Origin: Rubrivivax sp.
Lineage (GTDB): Bacteria > Pseudomonadota > Gammaproteobacteria > Burkholderiales > Burkholderiaceae_C
Direction of reading: 5' to 3'
Assembly (NCBI GenBank): GCA_021300575.1
Contig: JAJTDM010000019.1
Coordinates: 34,323 to 98,322 of the forward strand
Length of the DNA stretch: 64,000 bases
Position numbers and translations under genes: made by a program. The notes under the pieces are model-generated. The model made no database searches. It saw only the letters and a list, made by a program, of their open reading frames with translations, and was not told the origin of the DNA. Numbering within the stretch: the first letter of the stretch is position 1; each line of letters begins with the position of its first letter. This document shows positions 63,417 through 64,000 of the stretch, in pieces.

Positions 63417-64000
63417 TCAACCCAACAGGTCCAAGCCCGCGCGCAATACGCCCAGGCCGGCCATCACGATCAAGGCCTCCAGCACGCGCTGGCGAAACGC
63501 CTGCGGCGGCAGCCCGATGAAGAAGCGCCGGCCGCACCAGATGCCCGCCAGCATGGCCGGCGCCAGAGCCATCGCCATCGCCAGGGTGTGCGCTCCCAGC
63601 AGGGCTGCCCCGCCCGGCTCGCCCGCAGGCAGGGCCACAGCCCAGGCCAGCGCGTACAGGTCGGTGAACAGGAAGAGCACGATCATGGTGGCGCGCATGG
63701 CCGCCGGTGCGAGCGAGGTGGCGCTCATCAGCACCGCCACGGCAATGCCGCCGATGGCCGCCACCCCGTTGACGAAGCCTGACACCAACCCGGTGCCCAG
63801 CTTCACGCGCCAGGAGGGCTGCAGCCCCATGCTGAAGCCCGCACGCAACAGCACCGCCGCCAGCAGTAACAGCGCACCTAGAAGCAGGCGCAGTTCCATG
63901 TCCGGCAGCCAGGCCAGCAGCACCAGGCCCAGCGGAATGCACAACGCATTGCCCAGCACCAGCCATTGCAGCCAGCGCAGGTCGGCATCCCGCCAAGCCT
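63417..64000 (-). CDS. TauE/SafE-family (sulfite exporter-like) permease, C-terminal part
   Basis: The frame is open to the window edge, so the N-terminus lies beyond 64000; about 194 residues are visible. Five or so hydrophobic segments with the TauE repeat motif GLVSGFVNGVAAIGGIAVAVLM (Gly-rich turn) and LAGIWCGRRFFIGLPPQAFRQRVLEALIVMAGLGVL. TauE-type proteins export sulfite or sulfoacetate made during taurine breakdown; relatives have other substrates. Convergent with the SulP gene, 46 bases apart, with a weak AAGGCC/GGCCTT hairpin between them. Confidence 0.83.
   Translation of the reverse strand, partial: AWRDADLRWLQWLVLGNALCIPLGLVLLAWLPDMELRLLLGALLLLAAVLLRAGFSMGLQPSWRVKLGTGLVSGFVNGVAAIGGIAVAVLMSATSLAPAAMRATMIVLFLFTDLYALAWAVALPAGEPGGAALLGAHTLAMAMALAPAMLAGIWCGRRFFIGLPPQAFRQRVLEALIVMAGLGVLRAGLDLLG

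Noticed and set aside
1..64000. tRNA, rRNA, CRISPR, IS or phage elements
   Set aside because: No cloverleaf-like sequence, regularly spaced repeats, transposase or integrase motif was seen on reading both strands.

Overview
The window is about 64 kb of high-GC, gene-dense DNA. Gene content suggests a motile, heterotrophic betaproteobacterium of the order Burkholderiales (Comamonadaceae/Sphaerotilaceae-like): Comamonad-style flagellin, membrane urate oxidase PuuD, a GarD/GudD/Udh aldarate set, and MocR/TauXY taurine genes. This is inferred from protein families only. I saw no tRNA, rRNA, CRISPR array, IS element or phage gene.

Layout. (1) 0-8 kb: the end of fliR, a NarL-type two-component pair, a YbbP-like FtsX permease, flagellin (GTG start, A+T-richer variable centre) and a GT2 glycosyltransferase directly behind it. 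(2) 8-18 kb: a minus-strand purine/nucleoside ABC importer operon (ATPase, two permeases, BMP-type binding protein) with a Rieske oxygenase at its end, divergent from xanthine dehydrogenase set 1 (xdhA-xdhB). One permease is frameshifted. (3) 18-24 kb: an aldarate/uronate island: HpcH/HpaI aldolase, GudD, Udh (with an apparent internal in-frame deletion), SMP-30 lactonase, GarD, then a cyclic-nucleotide-binding protein. (4) 24.6-35.4 kb: the rest of a complete route from xanthine to allantoate: xdhC-xdhB-xdhA set 2, uraH, puuD on minus; puuE, a uraD-allantoate amidohydrolase fusion and an M20 hydrolase on plus. (5) 35-46 kb: a BASS-family transporter, an acyl-CoA ligase, an NMT1/THI5-type ABC importer preceded by a structure resembling the xanthine-I (NMT1-motif) riboswitch, a ureD with no urease genes next to it, and a tamB split by a frameshift. 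(6) 46-51 kb: a hydroxy-acid group (FMN hydroxyacid oxidase, RraA-like aldolase, DUF1330, HpcH/HpaI aldolase, D-2-hydroxyacid dehydrogenase). (7) 51-64 kb: omega-amino acid:pyruvate aminotransferase and a taurine/sulfonate region: tauA, a TRAP transporter behind a textbook sigma-54 promoter, taurine dehydrogenase tauXY, the MocR regulator tauR, tauBC, a SulP transporter lacking STAS and a TauE/SafE-type exporter running off the window.

How it fits together: two importers (BMP type and NMT1 type) can supply purines. Two Mo-hydroxylases make urate, PuuD passes urate electrons to the respiratory chain through its own cytochrome c domain, UraH and the UraD domain give allantoin, PuuE opens it and the fused amidohydrolase releases ammonia. 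The aldarate genes convert uronates and aldarates to ketodeoxyglucarate and then to pyruvate plus tartronate semialdehyde. The taurine genes import and deaminate taurine; sulfoacetaldehyde acetyltransferase (Xsc) is not in the window. Three genes look damaged (BMP permease, udh, tamB), so either draft-sequence errors or real decay must be considered.
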